A DNA stretch of 64,000 nucleotides from Marimonas arenosa (GCF_030848945.1 NZ_JANHAX010000005.1:186001-250000); one strand, 5' to 3'; positions 10,240-20,997 are shown, counted from the stretch's first letter. Program-made: numbers and translations. The notes: a model not told the origin generated them from the letters alone.

Positions 10240-12263
10240 TCGGCGGCCAGCTTCCCTGCGGCGCGGTCTTGCGCCATGGCGCTCAGCTCCGCCATCACCT
10301 CGCTGGCGCGCGCAATCGTGTTGGTCAGGTAGAAATCGCTGACCGCGCCGCGGAAGCCGACGCTGCCCTTGCCCAGCTTGCCGGCTTGCACCGGTTGCCA
10401 CTCGTTCTCGGGGACTTGGTCGATCATCGCCAGATGCGGCACCTCGGCCACCAGCGCCTGCCGGAGCTGCGCCAGGCTGTCCCAGGGCAGCACCGCCCCC
10501 AGTTCGCCCGACAGTGCCCGCAGGATGGCCCAGTTTTCCTTGGCCTCGCCAGGGGCGAAATTGGCCCGCAGCGCCAGTTGCGGCCGCCCTTCGGTGTTGA
10601 CGAACAGCCCCTGCTCCTCGGTCCAGGCCGCGCCCGGCAGGATCACGTCGGCGCGATGCGCCCCCCGATCGCCGTGGCTGCCCTGATAGATCACGAACGC
10701 GCCCGGCTCGATCTCGATTTCGTCGGCCCCGAGGTTCAGAATCACGTCGGCGCCTTCGGTGGCCGCCTTCATCCCGCCCTCGGTCACCGCACCCACGTCC
10801 ATCGCCCCGACACGACCTGCCGCCGTGTGCAGAACCAGCAGTTTCGATTGCGTGTCTTCGGCCAGTTTCATCGCCGCGGCCAGCACCGCTTCGCCATCGG
10901 CCTCGGCAATCGCGCCCTGGCCGACGATCACGATGCTGGGCGCGTCAAGAACCTCTCCATATTCGTGGTTCAGCAGGCTTTCCAGCGCCGCCCGATCCGT
11001 CCCGACATGGGCGTAATCATACGTCAAATCAACGGCTTCGCCGACCAGCCCGACCTGCGCCCCGTTGATCCAAGCCTTGCGGATGCGTGCATTCAATACC
11101 GGCGCCTCGTCGCGCGGGTTGGTGCCGATCAGCTGGACGAATTTCGCGTCCTCGATCTCCTCGATCGTCGCGGTTCCGACATAGCCCGAACGGTTGCCGG
11201 CCGGCAGCTTAGCTCCGTCCACCCGACACTCGACCTGACCACCCTGACCTTCGACCAGCTGTTTCAGCGAGTACGCCGCTTCGACCGGCACCAGATCTCC
11301 GACCAGTCCCGCCAGCTTGGACGCGCCCTTTATCTTTTCCGCCGCGACGCCCAGCGCTTCACCCCAGCTTGCCGGGCGCAGCTTGCCACCTTCCCGCACA
11401 TAGGGCCGGTCCAGCCGCTGCCGGCGCAGCCCGTCCCAGATGAACCGGGTCTTGTCGGAAATCCATTCCTCGTTCACGCCGTCATGGTTGCGCGGCAGGA
11501 TCCGCATCACCTCGCGGCCCTTGGTGTCGATCCGGATGTTCGACCCCAGCGCATCCATCACGTCGATCGACTCGGTTTTGCTGAGCTCCCAGGGCCGCGC
11601 CGTGAAGGCATAGGGTTTCGAGGTCAGCGCCCCCACCGGGCACAGATCGATGATGTTGCCCTGAAGATTGCTGTCCAAAGTCTGGTTCAGATACGACGTG
11701 ATCTCGGCATCCTCACCGCGCCCGGTCTGGCCCATCTGGCTGATGCCGGCCACTTCCGAGGTGAACCGAACGCAGCGGGTGCAGGAAATGCAGCGCGTCA
11801 TCGTCGTCGCCACCAGCGGCCCGAGGTTCAGATCCTCGACCGCCCGCTTCGGCTCGCGGAAACGCGAGAAATCGACGCCATAGGCCATCGCCTGGTCCTG
11901 CAGGTCGCATTCGCCGCCCTGGTCGCAGATCGGGCAATCCAGCGGGTGGTTGATCAGCAGGAACTCCATCACCCCCTCGCGCGCCTTCTTGACCATCGGC
12001 GAGTTGGTCTTGACCACCGGCGGCTGACCTTCCGGCCCCGGCCGCAGGTCGCGCACCTGCATCGCGCAGGAGGCGGCGGGCTTGGGCGGCCCGCCGACAA
12101 CCTCGACAAGACACATCCGGCAGTTGCCGGCGATCGACAGCCGCTCGTGATAGCAGAAGCGTGGCACCTCGATCCCCGCCGCTTCACAGGCCTGGATCAG
12201 CGTCATGGCGCCGTCGACTTCGATCTCCTGACCGTCGATGATGATCTTGCGTAGGTCGCTCAT
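10236..12263 (-). CDS. nuoG: NADH-quinone oxidoreductase subunit G
   Basis: This large iron-sulfur subunit of the peripheral arm relays electrons from NuoE/F. The N-terminal [2Fe-2S] ligands are in [15 protein letters not shown] with a fourth Cys in AASCAMQ. The His-Cys3 [4Fe-4S] site is in [14 protein letters not shown] and the next cluster in [11 protein letters not shown] degenerate molybdopterin-oxidoreductase-like domain follows. With 675 residues it is the short mitochondrial-like form, and no extra N7-type cluster motif was seen. The ATG at 12263 ([11 protein letters not shown]) is chosen by similarity to the family start. Confidence 0.97.
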   Translation of the reverse strand: MSDLRKIIIDGQEIEVDGAMTLIQACEAAGIEVPRFCYHERLSIAGNCRMCLVEVVGGPPKPAASCAMQVRDLRPGPEGQPPVVKTNSPMVKKAREGVMEFLLINHPLDCPICDQGGECDLQDQAMAYGVDFSRFREPKRAVEDLNLGPLVATTMTRCISCTRCVRFTSEVAGISQMGQTGRGEDAEITSYLNQTLDSNLQGNIIDLCPVGALTSKPYAFTARPWELSKTESIDVMDALGSNIRIDTKGREVMRILPRNHDGVNEEWISDKTRFIWDGLRRQRLDRPYVREGGKLRPASWGEALGVAAEKIKGASKLAGLVGDLVPVEAAYSLKQLVEGQGGQVECRVDGAKLPAGNRSGYVGTATIEEIEDAKFVQLIGTNPRDEAPVLNARIRKAWINGAQVGLVGEAVDLTYDYAHVGTDRAALESLLNHEYGEVLDAPSIVIVGQGAIAEADGEAVLAAAMKLAEDTQSKLLVLHTAAGRVGAMDVGAVTEGGMKAATEGADVILNLGADEIEIEPGAFVIYQGSHGDRGAHRADVILPGAAWTEEQGLFVNTEGRPQLALRANFAPGEAKENWAILRALSGELGAVLPWDSLAQLRQALVAEVPHLAMIDQVPENEWQPVQAGKLGKGSVGFRGAVSDFYLTNTIARASEVMAELSAMAQDRAAGKLAAE

Positions 12264-12283
12264 CCCAGATTCACTTTCCTGGC

Positions 12284-12682
12284 TCACTTTGCTTTCAGCA
12301 GGCTCCCGATCAGGCTGCCCTGTGCGATCTCGGCATGACCGAGCTTGCACAGGTCTTGCGCCCTGTTCGGATTGAGCCCCTTGGATTTGACATAGGTTTC
12401 GCCCTTGGAGCGGATCCGCGCCTTTTCTTCCGGGCTTTTTCGGTAAGTGTTGATTTCGTCGTCGCTATAACCCAGCGCGTTGGCCTTGCGCTTCAGCGAC
12501 CACAGGTAATTCAGCCCCTTCAGGGTGCGGGCGTCGATCTCGCCGCATTTCTCGCTGATTTCCAGCGCCAGCGCCACCGATAACATCCTGTCATCGATCG
12601 CGGGCACGTCGCGCAGCGGGGTTTTCGCCTCGGCGGCGGTGGCCAGGGTCAGGCCGACAATGGCGGCAATCATGGGTCGCAT
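12284..12682 (-). CDS. DUF5333-like exported protein in the nuo operon
   Basis: The 132-residue product has a signal peptide (cleavage after about residue 19, at AEA-KTP) and a helical, charged mature part with two cysteines (SEKCGEID and QDLCKLGH). I recognise it from memory as a DUF5333-type protein, a family of unknown function found beside nuo genes of Rhodobacterales; a profile search would settle that. The start at 12682 is backed by GAGGAG about 8 bases before it. It ends 20 bases before nuoG. A 155-base spacer separates it from the gene upstream. Confidence 0.75.
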   Translation of the reverse strand: MRPMIAAIVGLTLATAAEAKTPLRDVPAIDDRMLSVALALEISEKCGEIDARTLKGLNYLWSLKRKANALGYSDDEINTYRKSPEEKARIRSKGETYVKSKGLNPNRAQDLCKLGHAEIAQGSLIGSLLKAK

Positions 12683-12837
12683 GGGTTTCACTCCTCTCAT
12701 GCAGTCGTTGAGGAGCGCCGACACGCGCCCCCCTTCGCTGCCCGAGATGGGTGAGCGCGGCCCTGATATGCAATAACAGGCTGATTTCCCGGCCGTTCCG
12801 GCGGGGTTCTGCCTGTCAGGCCGCAGATATGCGCGGA

Positions 12838-13197
12838 TCACGACCACCCTTTGCACCGCCCCGTGAATGTCAGCTTGTCATCGACGATCCGGCTCGCCAG
12901 CCCCTCGTCATCCGGTCCCTGTCCAGTGGCCCAGTCGATCTCCGAGCGGCCGAACTGTTCGATGCAATAGGTCACCGCCGCGTGCCGACCCGCCTCGCGC
13001 GCGCCCTCGGCGCTCTGGCTGGCGCGGGCAACCGTGACCGCGAAGTCCTCGCGCTCCTCGCCCACCTGCTGGGCCCGGGCCCGGAACTGGTGACCGTCGA
13101 AATAGAGCCCCTTCTTCGGCCGCAGCCGGTCCACCGCCCCGCAGGACGCCAGCAGGCTCGCCACCAGGGTCAGTATGGTAATTTGTTTTGCCCGCAT
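12838..13197 (-). CDS. Probable lipoprotein of unknown function after nuoF
   Basis: The 119-residue product has a short signal sequence ending in LLASC, a lipobox, then a soluble domain with two further cysteines (TYCIEQFG and GRCKGW). No family or catalytic motif is recognised. The ATG at 13197 comes 5 bases after the nuoF stop. Its size, lipid-anchor signal and paired cysteines resemble the other small exported proteins of this operon, though no clear sequence relation between them is visible. Confidence 0.72.
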   Translation of the reverse strand: MRAKQITILTLVASLLASCGAVDRLRPKKGLYFDGHQFRARAQQVGEEREDFAVTVARASQSAEGAREAGRHAAVTYCIEQFGRSEIDWATGQGPDDEGLASRIVDDKLTFTGRCKGWS

Positions 13198-13202
13198 CTC
13201 TC

Positions 13203-14498
13203 TCACTCCGCCGCCATCGCGCCCATGCGGCCCGTCTTGGCCGCCTTGATCCGGTCCTCGATTTCCTCGCGGAAATTGCGGATCAGCCCCTGGATCGGCC
13301 AGGCCGCCGCGTCGCCCAGGGCACAGATCGTGTGGCCCTCGACCTGCTTGGTCACGTCGAACAGCATGTCGATCTCTTCCAGCTCGGCTTCGCCCTTCAC
13401 CAGCCGCTCCATCACCCGCATCATCCAGCCGGTGCCTTCGCGACAGGGCGTGCACTGGCCGCAGCTTTCGTGCTTGTAGAACTTGCTCAGCCGCCAGATC
13501 GCCTTGATCGGATCGACGCTCTTGTCCATCACGATGACCGCCGCCGTGCCGAGGCTCGATCCCACCTCGCGCAAAGCGTCGAAATCCATCACCGCCTCGC
13601 GCATGTTCTCGCCCCGCACGCAGGGCACCGACGACCCGCCCGGGATCACCGCCAGCAGGTTGTCCCAGCCGCCGCGGATACCGCCGCAATGGCGCTCGAT
13701 CAGTTCCTCGAAGGGCAGCGACATGGTGTCTTCTACCACGCAGGGGTTATTCACGTGACCCGAGATGGCGTAAACCTTGGTGCCGGAATTGTTCGGCCGG
13801 CCGAACCCGGCGAACCACTCGGCCCCGCGCCGCAAAATCGTCGGCACCACGGCAATCGATTCCACGTTGTTCACCGTGGTCGGGCAGCCATACAGCCCGG
13901 CACCGGCCGGGAACGGCGGCTTCATCCGCGGCATGCCCTTCTTGCCTTCGAGGCTTTCCAGCAGCGCGGTTTCCTCACCGCAGATGTAAGCCCCGGCGCC
14001 ATGATGCAGGTAGAGGTCGAAATCCCAGCCGCTGCCGGCTGCATTCGGCCCCAGCAGCCCGGCGTCATAGGCTTCGTCAATCGCCGCCTGCAGCGCCTCG
14101 CGCTCTCGAATGTACTCTCCGCGAATATAGATATACGCCGTGTGCGCCCCCATCGCGAAACTGGCGATCAGGCAGCCCTCGATCAGCGTGTGCGGATCGT
14201 GGCGCATGATCTCGCGGTCCTTGCAGGTGCCGGGCTCGGATTCGTCGGCATTGACCACCAGGTAGGCCGGTCGCCCGTCGCTCTCCTTCGGCATGAACGA
14301 CCACTTGAGGCCGGTCGGGAACCCCGCGCCGCCGCGGCCGCGCAAGCCGCTCGCCTTCATCTCCTCGACGATGCGCTCGCGTCCACGCGCGATGATCTCC
14401 GCCGTGCCGTCCCAATGGCCGCGCGCCTTGGCGCCTGCGAGGGTGCGCTCGTGCATGCCATAAAGGTTCGTGAAGATGCGGTCCTGGTCCTTCAGCAT
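13203..14498 (-). CDS. nuoF: NADH-quinone oxidoreductase subunit F
   Basis: This is the NADH- and FMN-binding subunit where electrons enter complex I. The glycine-rich [16 protein letters not shown] motif binds NADH/FMN, the [13 protein letters not shown] segment is conserved, and [15 protein letters not shown] with a distant Cys in [12 protein letters not shown] ligates the N3 [4Fe-4S] cluster. The ATG at 14498 ([14 protein letters not shown]) gives 431 residues, the normal length. It starts 4 bases after the DUF5337-like gene. Confidence 0.98.
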   Translation of the reverse strand: MLKDQDRIFTNLYGMHERTLAGAKARGHWDGTAEIIARGRERIVEEMKASGLRGRGGAGFPTGLKWSFMPKESDGRPAYLVVNADESEPGTCKDREIMRHDPHTLIEGCLIASFAMGAHTAYIYIRGEYIREREALQAAIDEAYDAGLLGPNAAGSGWDFDLYLHHGAGAYICGEETALLESLEGKKGMPRMKPPFPAGAGLYGCPTTVNNVESIAVVPTILRRGAEWFAGFGRPNNSGTKVYAISGHVNNPCVVEDTMSLPFEELIERHCGGIRGGWDNLLAVIPGGSSVPCVRGENMREAVMDFDALREVGSSLGTAAVIVMDKSVDPIKAIWRLSKFYKHESCGQCTPCREGTGWMMRVMERLVKGEAELEEIDMLFDVTKQVEGHTICALGDAAAWPIQGLIRNFREEIEDRIKAAKTGRMGAMAAE

Positions 14499-14502
14499 CG
14501 CT

Positions 14503-14727
14503 TTAGCCTTCCATATCCCGGCGCGCCCGCCAGATTTGCCACACGATTGCCAGCGCCCAGATGAAGCCCGCGCCAGCAATCATTGTCGGCAGAGCCCGCA
14601 CACGCGCGCTCCACCCGTATTCCGAACCGATGAGCTCCGCCAACACCCAGAACACGCCCGCGCCCGCGATCAACAGCGCGGCCATGCGCTGCTTGCGTGC
14701 CAGATGTTCCCGAAAATCGCCGTTCAC
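14503..14727 (-). CDS. DUF5337-like small membrane protein
   Basis: The 74-residue protein has two transmembrane helices (about residues 15-33 and 44-64) joined by a short charged loop, with a basic cytoplasmic-type N-terminus and an Arg/Asp-rich tail. From memory it matches the DUF5337 family of Rhodobacterales. It sits 4 bases before nuoF and 12 bases after the HhH membrane protein. It could be an accessory or assembly protein of the complex I membrane arm, but only its location suggests this. Confidence 0.75.
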   Translation of the reverse strand: MNGDFREHLARKQRMAALLIAGAGVFWVLAELIGSEYGWSARVRALPTMIAGAGFIWALAIVWQIWRARRDMEG

Positions 14728-14739
14728 TCATCCGCTCCC

Positions 14740-15576
14740 TCAATAGACCTCGCCCTTGTCCACGCGCTTGGAGAACTCGGTCTCCCCGCCCGCAGCCAGG
14801 ACTTTGGCCTGTTCCACCCAGTTGTCGCGGCTGACGCGGCCTTTGAAGCCCTTCAGGTTGGCGTCGACCCAGGCCACCTCGTCCGCCGTCCAGTTCGCGA
14901 TCTGGTCGAAATGATAGAACCCCAGCTCGTTGCAAAGGATCTCGAGTTTCGGCCCGATCCCCTTGATTTCCTTCAGGTTGTCGGCCTCGCCTCCACGCGG
15001 ACCAGACAGCGCTTCGGGTCGCGTGCCTTCGTCTTCGCCCTCGTGCACGCCGTCTTTGTCGTAGTCCGGCGCGGCAGCGGCGGCGGGGGTTGCGGCGGCC
15101 GGTGCAGAGGCACCTGCCCCTTCGTATTTCCACGTGCCCTTGCGCGACGCCAACTCCTCTTCGCCAGCCAGCAACGTCGACTTGATCGCGACCTTGCCGC
15201 CGGTCTCCGCCGCCGCCTCTGCAGCAATCGCCGCATCGACCGTGGCCTTGTCCGCGGCCGCCTTGGCCGGGTCGATCCCCGCGGCCTCGGCGCCGGCATC
15301 CAGCGCCCCGGCTTCAGCCTCGTCCAGCGCTTCCTGCACCAGCGCGGAATGCTTCGGTTCCGACGCCGCCGCGTGCGACGCCGCGCCGTGGCCGGCTTCG
15401 GCGCTGCCACAGAACAGATGGCTCAGAACCAGACCGACGAAACCACCGATCGCAATCGCGATCAGAAGAGCCGGAATCCAGGTCACGGCCTCGACCGACG
15501 CCACATAGGCGGCAATCGCAGCCACCAGCCCGATCAGCCAGCTGATCAGCCCGCAGGCCCCTAGTTTTTCCATCAT
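14740..15576 (-). CDS. Membrane protein with C-terminal helix-hairpin-helix-like domain, paralogous to the NuoE tail
   Basis: The 278-residue protein has two N-terminal transmembrane helices (about 9-27 and 31-56), a long Ala/Glu/Asp-rich linker (about 60-200), and a compact C-terminal domain of about 80 residues beginning at EIKGIGPKLEILCNELGF. That domain has a helix-hairpin-helix-like GIGPKLE turn and is nearly the same as the C-terminal domain of NuoE, encoded just upstream (shared [27 protein letters not shown]). It may tether a partner of complex I to the membrane. It starts 57 bases after the nuoE stop. Function is unknown. Confidence 0.8.
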   Translation of the reverse strand: MMEKLGACGLISWLIGLVAAIAAYVASVEAVTWIPALLIAIAIGGFVGLVLSHLFCGSAEAGHGAASHAAASEPKHSALVQEALDEAEAGALDAGAEAAGIDPAKAAADKATVDAAIAAEAAAETGGKVAIKSTLLAGEEELASRKGTWKYEGAGASAPAAATPAAAAAPDYDKDGVHEGEDEGTRPEALSGPRGGEADNLKEIKGIGPKLEILCNELGFYHFDQIANWTADEVAWVDANLKGFKGRVSRDNWVEQAKVLAAGGETEFSKRVDKGEVY

Positions 15577-15633
15577 GGTTTCATCCCCCTTTTCCCGGTT
15601 GAACGTCTAGTCTGTTCTGCTCTTTTTGACCTT

Positions 15634-16827
15634 TTACTTGCCTTTTCGTGCCTTGCGCGAGAACTCGGTCTCGCCGCCGTCCGCCAGGGTCTTTGCCTGG
15701 TCGATCCAGTTGTCGCGGGTAATCCGGCCCTTGAACTTCAGCCGCGCGTCGACCCAGGCCACCTCGGCTTCGGTCCATTTCGCGATCTGGTCGAAATGCC
15801 AGAACCCCAGCTCGTTCAGGGTTGCTTCCAGCTTCGGTCCGACCCCGCCGATCAGCTTGAGGTCGTCGGCCCCGGATTTACGTGGCGCCGTCATCGTGCG
15901 CGGCTTCTTCTCCTTGGCCGGCGCCGGCGCCGGGCTAGGCGTTGCTGCCGGTTTCGTGGCGGGCTTGCCCTTCGACACGGCTTTGGCTGCCTGCTTGGTG
16001 GCGCCGGTCTTGTCGGCCGTCGTCTCGGCCGCCGGTTTCGGCTCGGCCGCCTTGGCCTTTGCGGCCGAGGTTTTCTTCGGCGCCGTCGGCTTTGCTTTGC
16101 CTTTGCCGGCGCGCGTCTTCGCGTCCAGCCACGGCGTCGTCACCGGAACTTCGGTGCCGTCGATCCGCTTGACCGTATCGCCCAGATCCACCGCCAACTG
16201 AGCGCTGGCGTTGTATTGTGTCTTACCGCTGTCATAGTCGGTCAGCGAAGTCAGCCCCGCCAGCGGCTCGGCGCCGTAACGCCCGTTTTGCGGCCCCGGC
16301 ACCGGCACCTTGCCCGCCGCCATCTCGTCGATGATCTCGCCCAGTCGCTCCGGCGTCAGGTCCTCGTAATAATCCTTGCCGATCTGCGCCATCGGCGCGT
16401 TCGAGCAACTCCCCAGGCACTCGACCTCTTCCCAGGAAAACTTGCCGTCGGCGCTCAGCAGGTGCGGATGTTCCGCCACCTTGTCCTTCAGCACCGCCAT
16501 CAGGTCCTCGGCGCCGCAGATCATGCAGCTCAGCGTGCCGCAGACCTGGATATGCGCCACCTCGCCCACCGGCTGCAGCTGGAACATGAAATAGAACGTC
16601 GCCACTTCCAGCGCCCGGATGTAATCCAACCCCAGCATGTCGGCGACATGCTCGATGGCCGGGCGGCTCAGCCAGCCCTCCTGCTCCTGCGCCCGCCACA
16701 GCAGCGGAATGATCGCGCTGGCCTGGCGGCCCTCCGGGTATTTGGTGATCTGCGCTTCCGCCCATACCCGGTTTTCCGGCGTGAAGGCGAAGCTCTCGGG
16801 CTGTTCGTGGTGAAGACGGCGCAGCAT
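15634..16827 (-). CDS. nuoE: NADH-quinone oxidoreductase subunit E with a long C-terminal extension
   Basis: This subunit carries the off-path N1a [2Fe-2S] cluster next to NuoF. The thioredoxin-like domain occupies about residues 15-170, with cluster ligands C96 and C101 (VCGTLSC) and C137 and C141 (CLGSC). The protein is 397 residues, far longer than the ~165-240 usual for NuoE. The extra part is a Lys/Ala/Pro/Thr-rich linker (about 230-315) and a helix-hairpin-helix-like domain (about 318-397) starting at [18 protein letters not shown], shared with the next gene. Its ATG shares one base with the stop of the small lipoprotein gene. Confidence 0.96.
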   Translation of the reverse strand: MLRRLHHEQPESFAFTPENRVWAEAQITKYPEGRQASAIIPLLWRAQEQEGWLSRPAIEHVADMLGLDYIRALEVATFYFMFQLQPVGEVAHIQVCGTLSCMICGAEDLMAVLKDKVAEHPHLLSADGKFSWEEVECLGSCSNAPMAQIGKDYYEDLTPERLGEIIDEMAAGKVPVPGPQNGRYGAEPLAGLTSLTDYDSGKTQYNASAQLAVDLGDTVKRIDGTEVPVTTPWLDAKTRAGKGKAKPTAPKKTSAAKAKAAEPKPAAETTADKTGATKQAAKAVSKGKPATKPAATPSPAPAPAKEKKPRTMTAPRKSGADDLKLIGGVGPKLEATLNELGFWHFDQIAKWTEAEVAWVDARLKFKGRITRDNWIDQAKTLADGGETEFSRKARKGK

Positions 16828-17111
16828 CAGGCACAGGCTCCCGTGGTGATTTTCACGCCCTGGTCGCCGGGAAGCTTCTCGGCATTGCCCCAGGTCAGAT
16901 GATATTGGGTCAGCTGGAGCGCCTGCTCGCGAGTCAGCCCCGCTTGCAGCTCGACCGGCTGGTAATCGCTTTCATCGCGCAAGACACAGCCGATGCTGGC
17001 CACGGCGGTCAGGTAATCTTGCCGCATCTCCGGGGTGATCCCCTGCGGCGGAATCGCCATGCAGCCCGTCAGCGCCGAACCGGCGGCCATCACGAGAACG
17101 TACTTCTTCAC
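16827..17111 (-). CDS. Small probable lipoprotein between nuoD and nuoE
   Basis: The 94-residue product starts at a GTG that overlaps the nuoD stop (GTGA), and its own stop shares a base with the nuoE ATG (TGATG), so it is coupled on both sides. The N-terminus is a short signal sequence with the lipobox LTGC. The remaining 75 residues contain [17 protein letters not shown] and end in TTGACA. No family or catalytic motif is recognised. Confidence 0.75.
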   Translation of the reverse strand: MKKYVLVMAAGSALTGCMAIPPQGITPEMRQDYLTAVASIGCVLRDESDYQPVELQAGLTREQALQLTQYHLTWGNAEKLPGDQGVKITTGACA

Positions 17112-18325
17112 CGGTCGATCTCCCCAAACACGATATCCATGGTGCCGATGATCGCCGCCACGTCGGCCAACTGGTGGCCGGTGGCGACGTGATCCATCGC
17201 CTGCAGATGCGGATAGCCCGGCGCGCGAATCTTGGCGCGGTAGGGTTTGTTCGACCCGTCCGAGACCAGATAGACGCCGAATTCGCCCTTGGGCGCCTCG
17301 ACGGCGACATAGACCTCGCCCGGGGGCACGTGAAAGCCCTCGGTGTAGAGCTTGAAGTGATGGATCAGCGCCTCCATCGAGGTCTTCATCTCGCCGCGCT
17401 TGGGCGGGGTCAGCTTGCCGCGTGCCAGCACATCGCCCTGGCCTTCCGGCGCCCGCAGTTTCTCGATCGCCTGCAGGATGATCTTGCGGCTCTCTTCCAT
17501 CTCGGCCATCCGGCAGAGATAGCGGTCATAGCAATCGCCGTTCTTGCCGACCGGGATCTGGAAGTCGAACTCATCGTAGCATTCATAGGGTTGCGCCCGG
17601 CGCAGGTCCCAAGCCAGGCCCGAGCCGCGCACCATCACCCCTGAGAAGGCGTATTTCTGGATTTCGTCTTCGTTGACCACGCCGATATCGGCATTGCGCA
17701 TCTTGAAGATGCGGTTCTCGGTCAGCAGCGTGTCGATATCGCGCTGAAATTTCGGGAAATCCTTAGTGGCCCAGCTTTCGATATCGTCGATCAGCTCGGG
17801 CGGCAGGTCCTGGTGCACGCCGCCGGGCCGGAAATAGGCGGCATGCAGCCGCGCCCCGCAGGCCCGCTCGTAGAAGATCATCAGCTTCTCGCGCTCCTCG
17901 AACCCCCACAGCGGCGGCGTCAGCGCCCCCACATCCAACGCCTGCGTGGTGATGTTCAACAGGTGGTTCAGAATGCGTCCGATCTCGGAAAACAGCACCC
18001 GGATCAGGCTCGCTCGGCGCGGGACCTCGACGCCGGTCAGCTTCTCGATCGCCAGGCACCAGGCGTGCTCCTGGTTCATCGGCGCGACGTAATCCAGCCG
18101 GTCGAAATACGGCAGGTTCTGCAGATAGGTGCGGCTTTCCATCAGCTTCTCGGTGCCGCGATGCAACAGCCCGATATGCGGGTCGCAGCGCTCCACCAAC
18201 TCGCCGTCCAGCTCCAGCACCATCCGCAAAACCCCGTGTGCAGCCGGGTGTTGCGGCCCGAAGTTGATGTTGAAGTTGCGGATCTTCTGCTCGCCCGTCA
18301 GGGCATCGTCGAATTTGCCGTCCAT
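17108..18325 (-). CDS. nuoD: NADH-quinone oxidoreductase subunit D
   Basis: This 49-kDa-type subunit forms the quinone site with NuoB. The N-terminal loop [16 protein letters not shown] carries the two conserved histidines near the quinone head group, and [17 protein letters not shown] follows. NuoC and NuoD are separate proteins here, as in most alphaproteobacteria and mitochondria. I chose ATG at 18325 ([18 protein letters not shown], 405 residues), 4 bases after the sulfotransferase stop and behind GGGGTG; the in-frame ATG at 18340 would add five residues. Confidence 0.97.
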   Translation of the reverse strand: MDGKFDDALTGEQKIRNFNINFGPQHPAAHGVLRMVLELDGELVERCDPHIGLLHRGTEKLMESRTYLQNLPYFDRLDYVAPMNQEHAWCLAIEKLTGVEVPRRASLIRVLFSEIGRILNHLLNITTQALDVGALTPPLWGFEEREKLMIFYERACGARLHAAYFRPGGVHQDLPPELIDDIESWATKDFPKFQRDIDTLLTENRIFKMRNADIGVVNEDEIQKYAFSGVMVRGSGLAWDLRRAQPYECYDEFDFQIPVGKNGDCYDRYLCRMAEMEESRKIILQAIEKLRAPEGQGDVLARGKLTPPKRGEMKTSMEALIHHFKLYTEGFHVPPGEVYVAVEAPKGEFGVYLVSDGSNKPYRAKIRAPGYPHLQAMDHVATGHQLADVAAIIGTMDIVFGEIDR

Positions 18326-18329
18326 CCCA

Positions 18330-19385
18330 TCACCCCGCATTGGCGAGCTGCGCCCGCCGGTTCTCGGCCCGCTTCCGGCGAAGCGCGGCCCTGGCCTTGG
18401 CCATCATGTCCTGATCCCACTGCGCCGGCACATCGGTGCCGAAAAGGCGCAGCACCTGTTCGTAGACCGGCGCCACCAGCGCGCCGATGCGCGCCCTCTG
18501 TTCCGGGCTCATCGCGCCCGAGCCGCCCTGGCGCACGGATTTCTCATAATCCCCGGCCACGAACCCGACCCCGAGGAACGCGCACAGCCGTTCAATGGTC
18601 GCGTCCTCGAACAGCGTCTCGTAGAACAGGAACAGCAGCCGGTCTTCCCCCACCTGGCGCCGCAGCGCGCGCACGGTGTCCTGATAGGACGTCCGCCGCA
18701 GGATGTGCCGCTGCCCTCCGGCTTCCAGCTTGTCGAGGATCTCGTCCGCGCTGATCTGTCGGGTCTTCCGCCGCATCCATTCGTCGCGCACCATCCGGAT
18801 ATGCGACCAGGTGCGCGAGATCGGGTCGCGCAGGATGAAAAGGAATCGCGCATTCGGGAAATCCTCGGCCATGCGGGCGAACGCCGCGCCCGGCATCACC
18901 GCGTAATCCGGCGTGATATCCGCCACCACGGCCTCGCCCTGCCATCCCTGCAGCACCACGTCGCGATACCTGTCATGGGTCGCGCTGGTATCGTCATGCA
19001 TCGCCACCAGCGCCGCCACCAGATCGCCCGACGTCACGTCCCCCGGATTGTGCGCCGTCCTGAGACGATGCAGCCCAAGCTTGCGGCTCGCCATCCGCGC
19101 CAGCCCCCGGACCGCTCCGCCGCGACGGATCCGCCGAAGATGCTTGCGGCGCCTGTCGGCGAAACCGGCCTGCCGCGGATCGAGGCGCGCATTGAAATAG
19201 TGAAGCTCCTTGACCGGCGGCACGTGCACCTCCGGGTGCCGGCTCAGATAGTCATAAAGCCAGGTCGTCCCTGCCTTCTGCGCACCGACGCAGAACAGCC
19301 AGGCCGGCGCGGTCTCCCGCTCAGCGTCCCCGCCTGCGCCCCGCGTGCCGCGAAGGCCCGTTTTGGCTCCGGCACCGCCCGTCAT
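18330..19385 (-). CDS. Sulfotransferase family protein (second of two, between nuoC and nuoD)
   Basis: The 351-residue protein is a PAPS-dependent sulfotransferase by its two cofactor loops: [18 protein letters not shown] (5'-phosphosulfate loop, about residues 35-52) and [18 protein letters not shown] (3'-phosphate loop, near 170-187). ELHYF and ETLFED follow the usual pattern. The first 25 residues are low-complexity and basic. The acceptor cannot be told from sequence; such bacterial enzymes sulfate glycans, lipids or other metabolites. Its ATG overlaps the upstream sulfotransferase stop by four bases (ATGA) and its stop lies 4 bases before nuoD, so it is embedded in the complex I operon. 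Confidence 0.88.
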   Translation of the reverse strand: MTGGAGAKTGLRGTRGAGGDAERETAPAWLFCVGAQKAGTTWLYDYLSRHPEVHVPPVKELHYFNARLDPRQAGFADRRRKHLRRIRRGGAVRGLARMASRKLGLHRLRTAHNPGDVTSGDLVAALVAMHDDTSATHDRYRDVVLQGWQGEAVVADITPDYAVMPGAAFARMAEDFPNARFLFILRDPISRTWSHIRMVRDEWMRRKTRQISADEILDKLEAGGQRHILRRTSYQDTVRALRRQVGEDRLLFLFYETLFEDATIERLCAFLGVGFVAGDYEKSVRQGGSGAMSPEQRARIGALVAPVYEQVLRLFGTDVPAQWDQDMMAKARAALRRKRAENRRAQLANAG

Positions 19386-20347
19386 ACGCCTTCTCCCACC
19401 GACAGCACCTGGTAGGCGTCCCGCCATTTCTGCGGAACCTTCCGGCCAAAACGGTCGAAAGCGAAATCATATTGCGCCTGCAGCCGCTCGGTTGCTTCGC
19501 GGCGCAAAGCCGCGGGCATGGCCAGGCTCTTGCTGGCATTCACTTCCTTGCCGAAATCCGGGCTGCCGGGCGCGATGCCCAGGAAACCGGCGATCGCTTC
19601 GGTCGTGTCCGCGGTAAACAGATCCTCGTAGAAACCGTAGAAGATATTGTCCACCGGCACCGCGGCCTCCAGTTCGGTGATCGTCCGGCGATAGTTCGAT
19701 CGATGCACAGGGTTCTCCGCCAACTCGGTCAACTCGCGCTTGAACTGGGCGACGACGGCCGCCGCGAAATCGGTCCGCGCCTCGGCCGCATCGCGCAGCG
19801 CATAGCGCGCCACCGACCACAGCCGTTCGACCGGATCGCGCAGCAGCAGGATGAACTTGCTCTTCGGTGACAACGCCGCCATGCGGGCAAAGCCCGCCCG
19901 GTCCAGCATCGAATAGGACGGCGTGATATCCATCACCACCGGCTCACCCGCCCGGCCGGCCTGCATCCAGTCAAGATAGGCCCTGTCATCGCCGCTGTCA
20001 TCGATCAGCAGGCGCAGGTGCTCCAGCCGGCCCTGCAGGCGTTCGATCAGATCCGGCAGAAGCGCATCGTTGCCATCCGCCAGCCGCGCCGCCTGGCGCG
20101 CAATCGCCCGGCGCGCCTGCATCTGGCGATGCGTCTGCCCGGGAATGTACTTGTCGAAGTAGTGAACCTCTTTGAGCTGCGTGCGCCGGTCACCGCTGTG
20201 AAAGCAGGGAACATGCACGTCCGACCGGCCCGACAGCCAGTCGAACAGCCAGGTCGTGCCCGCCTTCTGCGTGCCGATGCCAAAGACCAGCGTGGGCATC
20301 CCGTCCCCGTCACGGCCCGTGGCGTTATCGCGGCTCAGGTCACTCAA
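19382..20347 (-). CDS. Sulfotransferase family protein (first of two, after nuoC)
   Basis: The 321-residue protein has the PAPS-binding loops [18 protein letters not shown] (about residues 23-40) and [19 protein letters not shown] (about 164-182), plus [10 protein letters not shown]. It is related to its neighbour but has diverged clearly. The best-supported start is a TTG at 20347 that overlaps the nuoC stop (TTGA) and has AAGGA about 9 bases upstream; an ATG at 20299 ([11 protein letters not shown]) is the alternative and would still keep the whole domain. The acceptor substrate is unknown. Confidence 0.88.
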   Translation of the reverse strand: MSDLSRDNATGRDGDGMPTLVFGIGTQKAGTTWLFDWLSGRSDVHVPCFHSGDRRTQLKEVHYFDKYIPGQTHRQMQARRAIARQAARLADGNDALLPDLIERLQGRLEHLRLLIDDSGDDRAYLDWMQAGRAGEPVVMDITPSYSMLDRAGFARMAALSPKSKFILLLRDPVERLWSVARYALRDAAEARTDFAAAVVAQFKRELTELAENPVHRSNYRRTITELEAAVPVDNIFYGFYEDLFTADTTEAIAGFLGIAPGSPDFGKEVNASKSLAMPAALRREATERLQAQYDFAFDRFGRKVPQKWRDAYQVLSVGEGV

Positions 20348-20949
20348 GCGTCGGCGTCCTTTTCGTCGCCCGGAAGGATGTATTCCGCCCCCTCCCAGGG
20401 GGACATGAAATCGAACTGGCGGTATTCCTGCACCAGCGTCACCGGCTCATAGACCACCCGCTTCTGCGCCTCGTCATAGCGCACCTCGGTATAACCCGTG
20501 GTCGGGAAATCCTTGCGCAGCGGATGGCCGCGGAAGCCATAGTCGGTCAGGATCCGGCGCAGGTCCGGGTGGCCGGTGAAGAGGATCCCGAACATGTCGA
20601 AGGTTTCGCGCTCGAACCAGTTGGCGCTGGGATGCACCTCGGTGATCGACGGCACCATCTCGTCCTCGCGGATCGACACCCGCAGCCGGATGCGGTGGTT
20701 CTGGTACATGCTCAGAAAATGATAGACCACGTCGAACCGCTTGGGCCGCTCGGGGTAGTCCACCCCGGTGATATCGATCAGGGTCGAGAACCGGCAGTCG
20801 CGGTCTGTCTTCAGGAACTCCACCAGGCCGACAATCGCGCTCGGCGCCACGTCGACATTCAGCTCGCCATGGGAAACATCCCAGCCCAACACGCAATCGG
20901 GCCGCTTGGCCTCGATATGTGCGCCCAGCTCCTTGAGTGCCTCGCTCAT
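20344..20949 (-). CDS. nuoC: NADH-quinone oxidoreductase subunit C
   Basis: This is the 30-kDa peripheral-arm subunit that packs against NuoD. The family signature [20 protein letters not shown] and the HPLRKDFP segment are intact in the 201-residue protein. It follows nuoB after 48 bases, and its stop overlaps the TTG start of the first sulfotransferase gene. Confidence 0.97.
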   Translation of the reverse strand: MSEALKELGAHIEAKRPDCVLGWDVSHGELNVDVAPSAIVGLVEFLKTDRDCRFSTLIDITGVDYPERPKRFDVVYHFLSMYQNHRIRLRVSIREDEMVPSITEVHPSANWFERETFDMFGILFTGHPDLRRILTDYGFRGHPLRKDFPTTGYTEVRYDEAQKRVVYEPVTLVQEYRQFDFMSPWEGAEYILPGDEKDADA

Positions 20950-20997
20950 CGTCTTGCCCCTTCCCGCGCCCGTCCGGCGCAGCCTTGCTCTTGCGCC

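Noticed and set aside
9621..12254. An open plus-strand frame of 877 codons opposite nuoG
   Set aside because: It runs antisense to a fully convincing nuoG with all cluster motifs, and its translation is low-complexity Arg/Pro/His.
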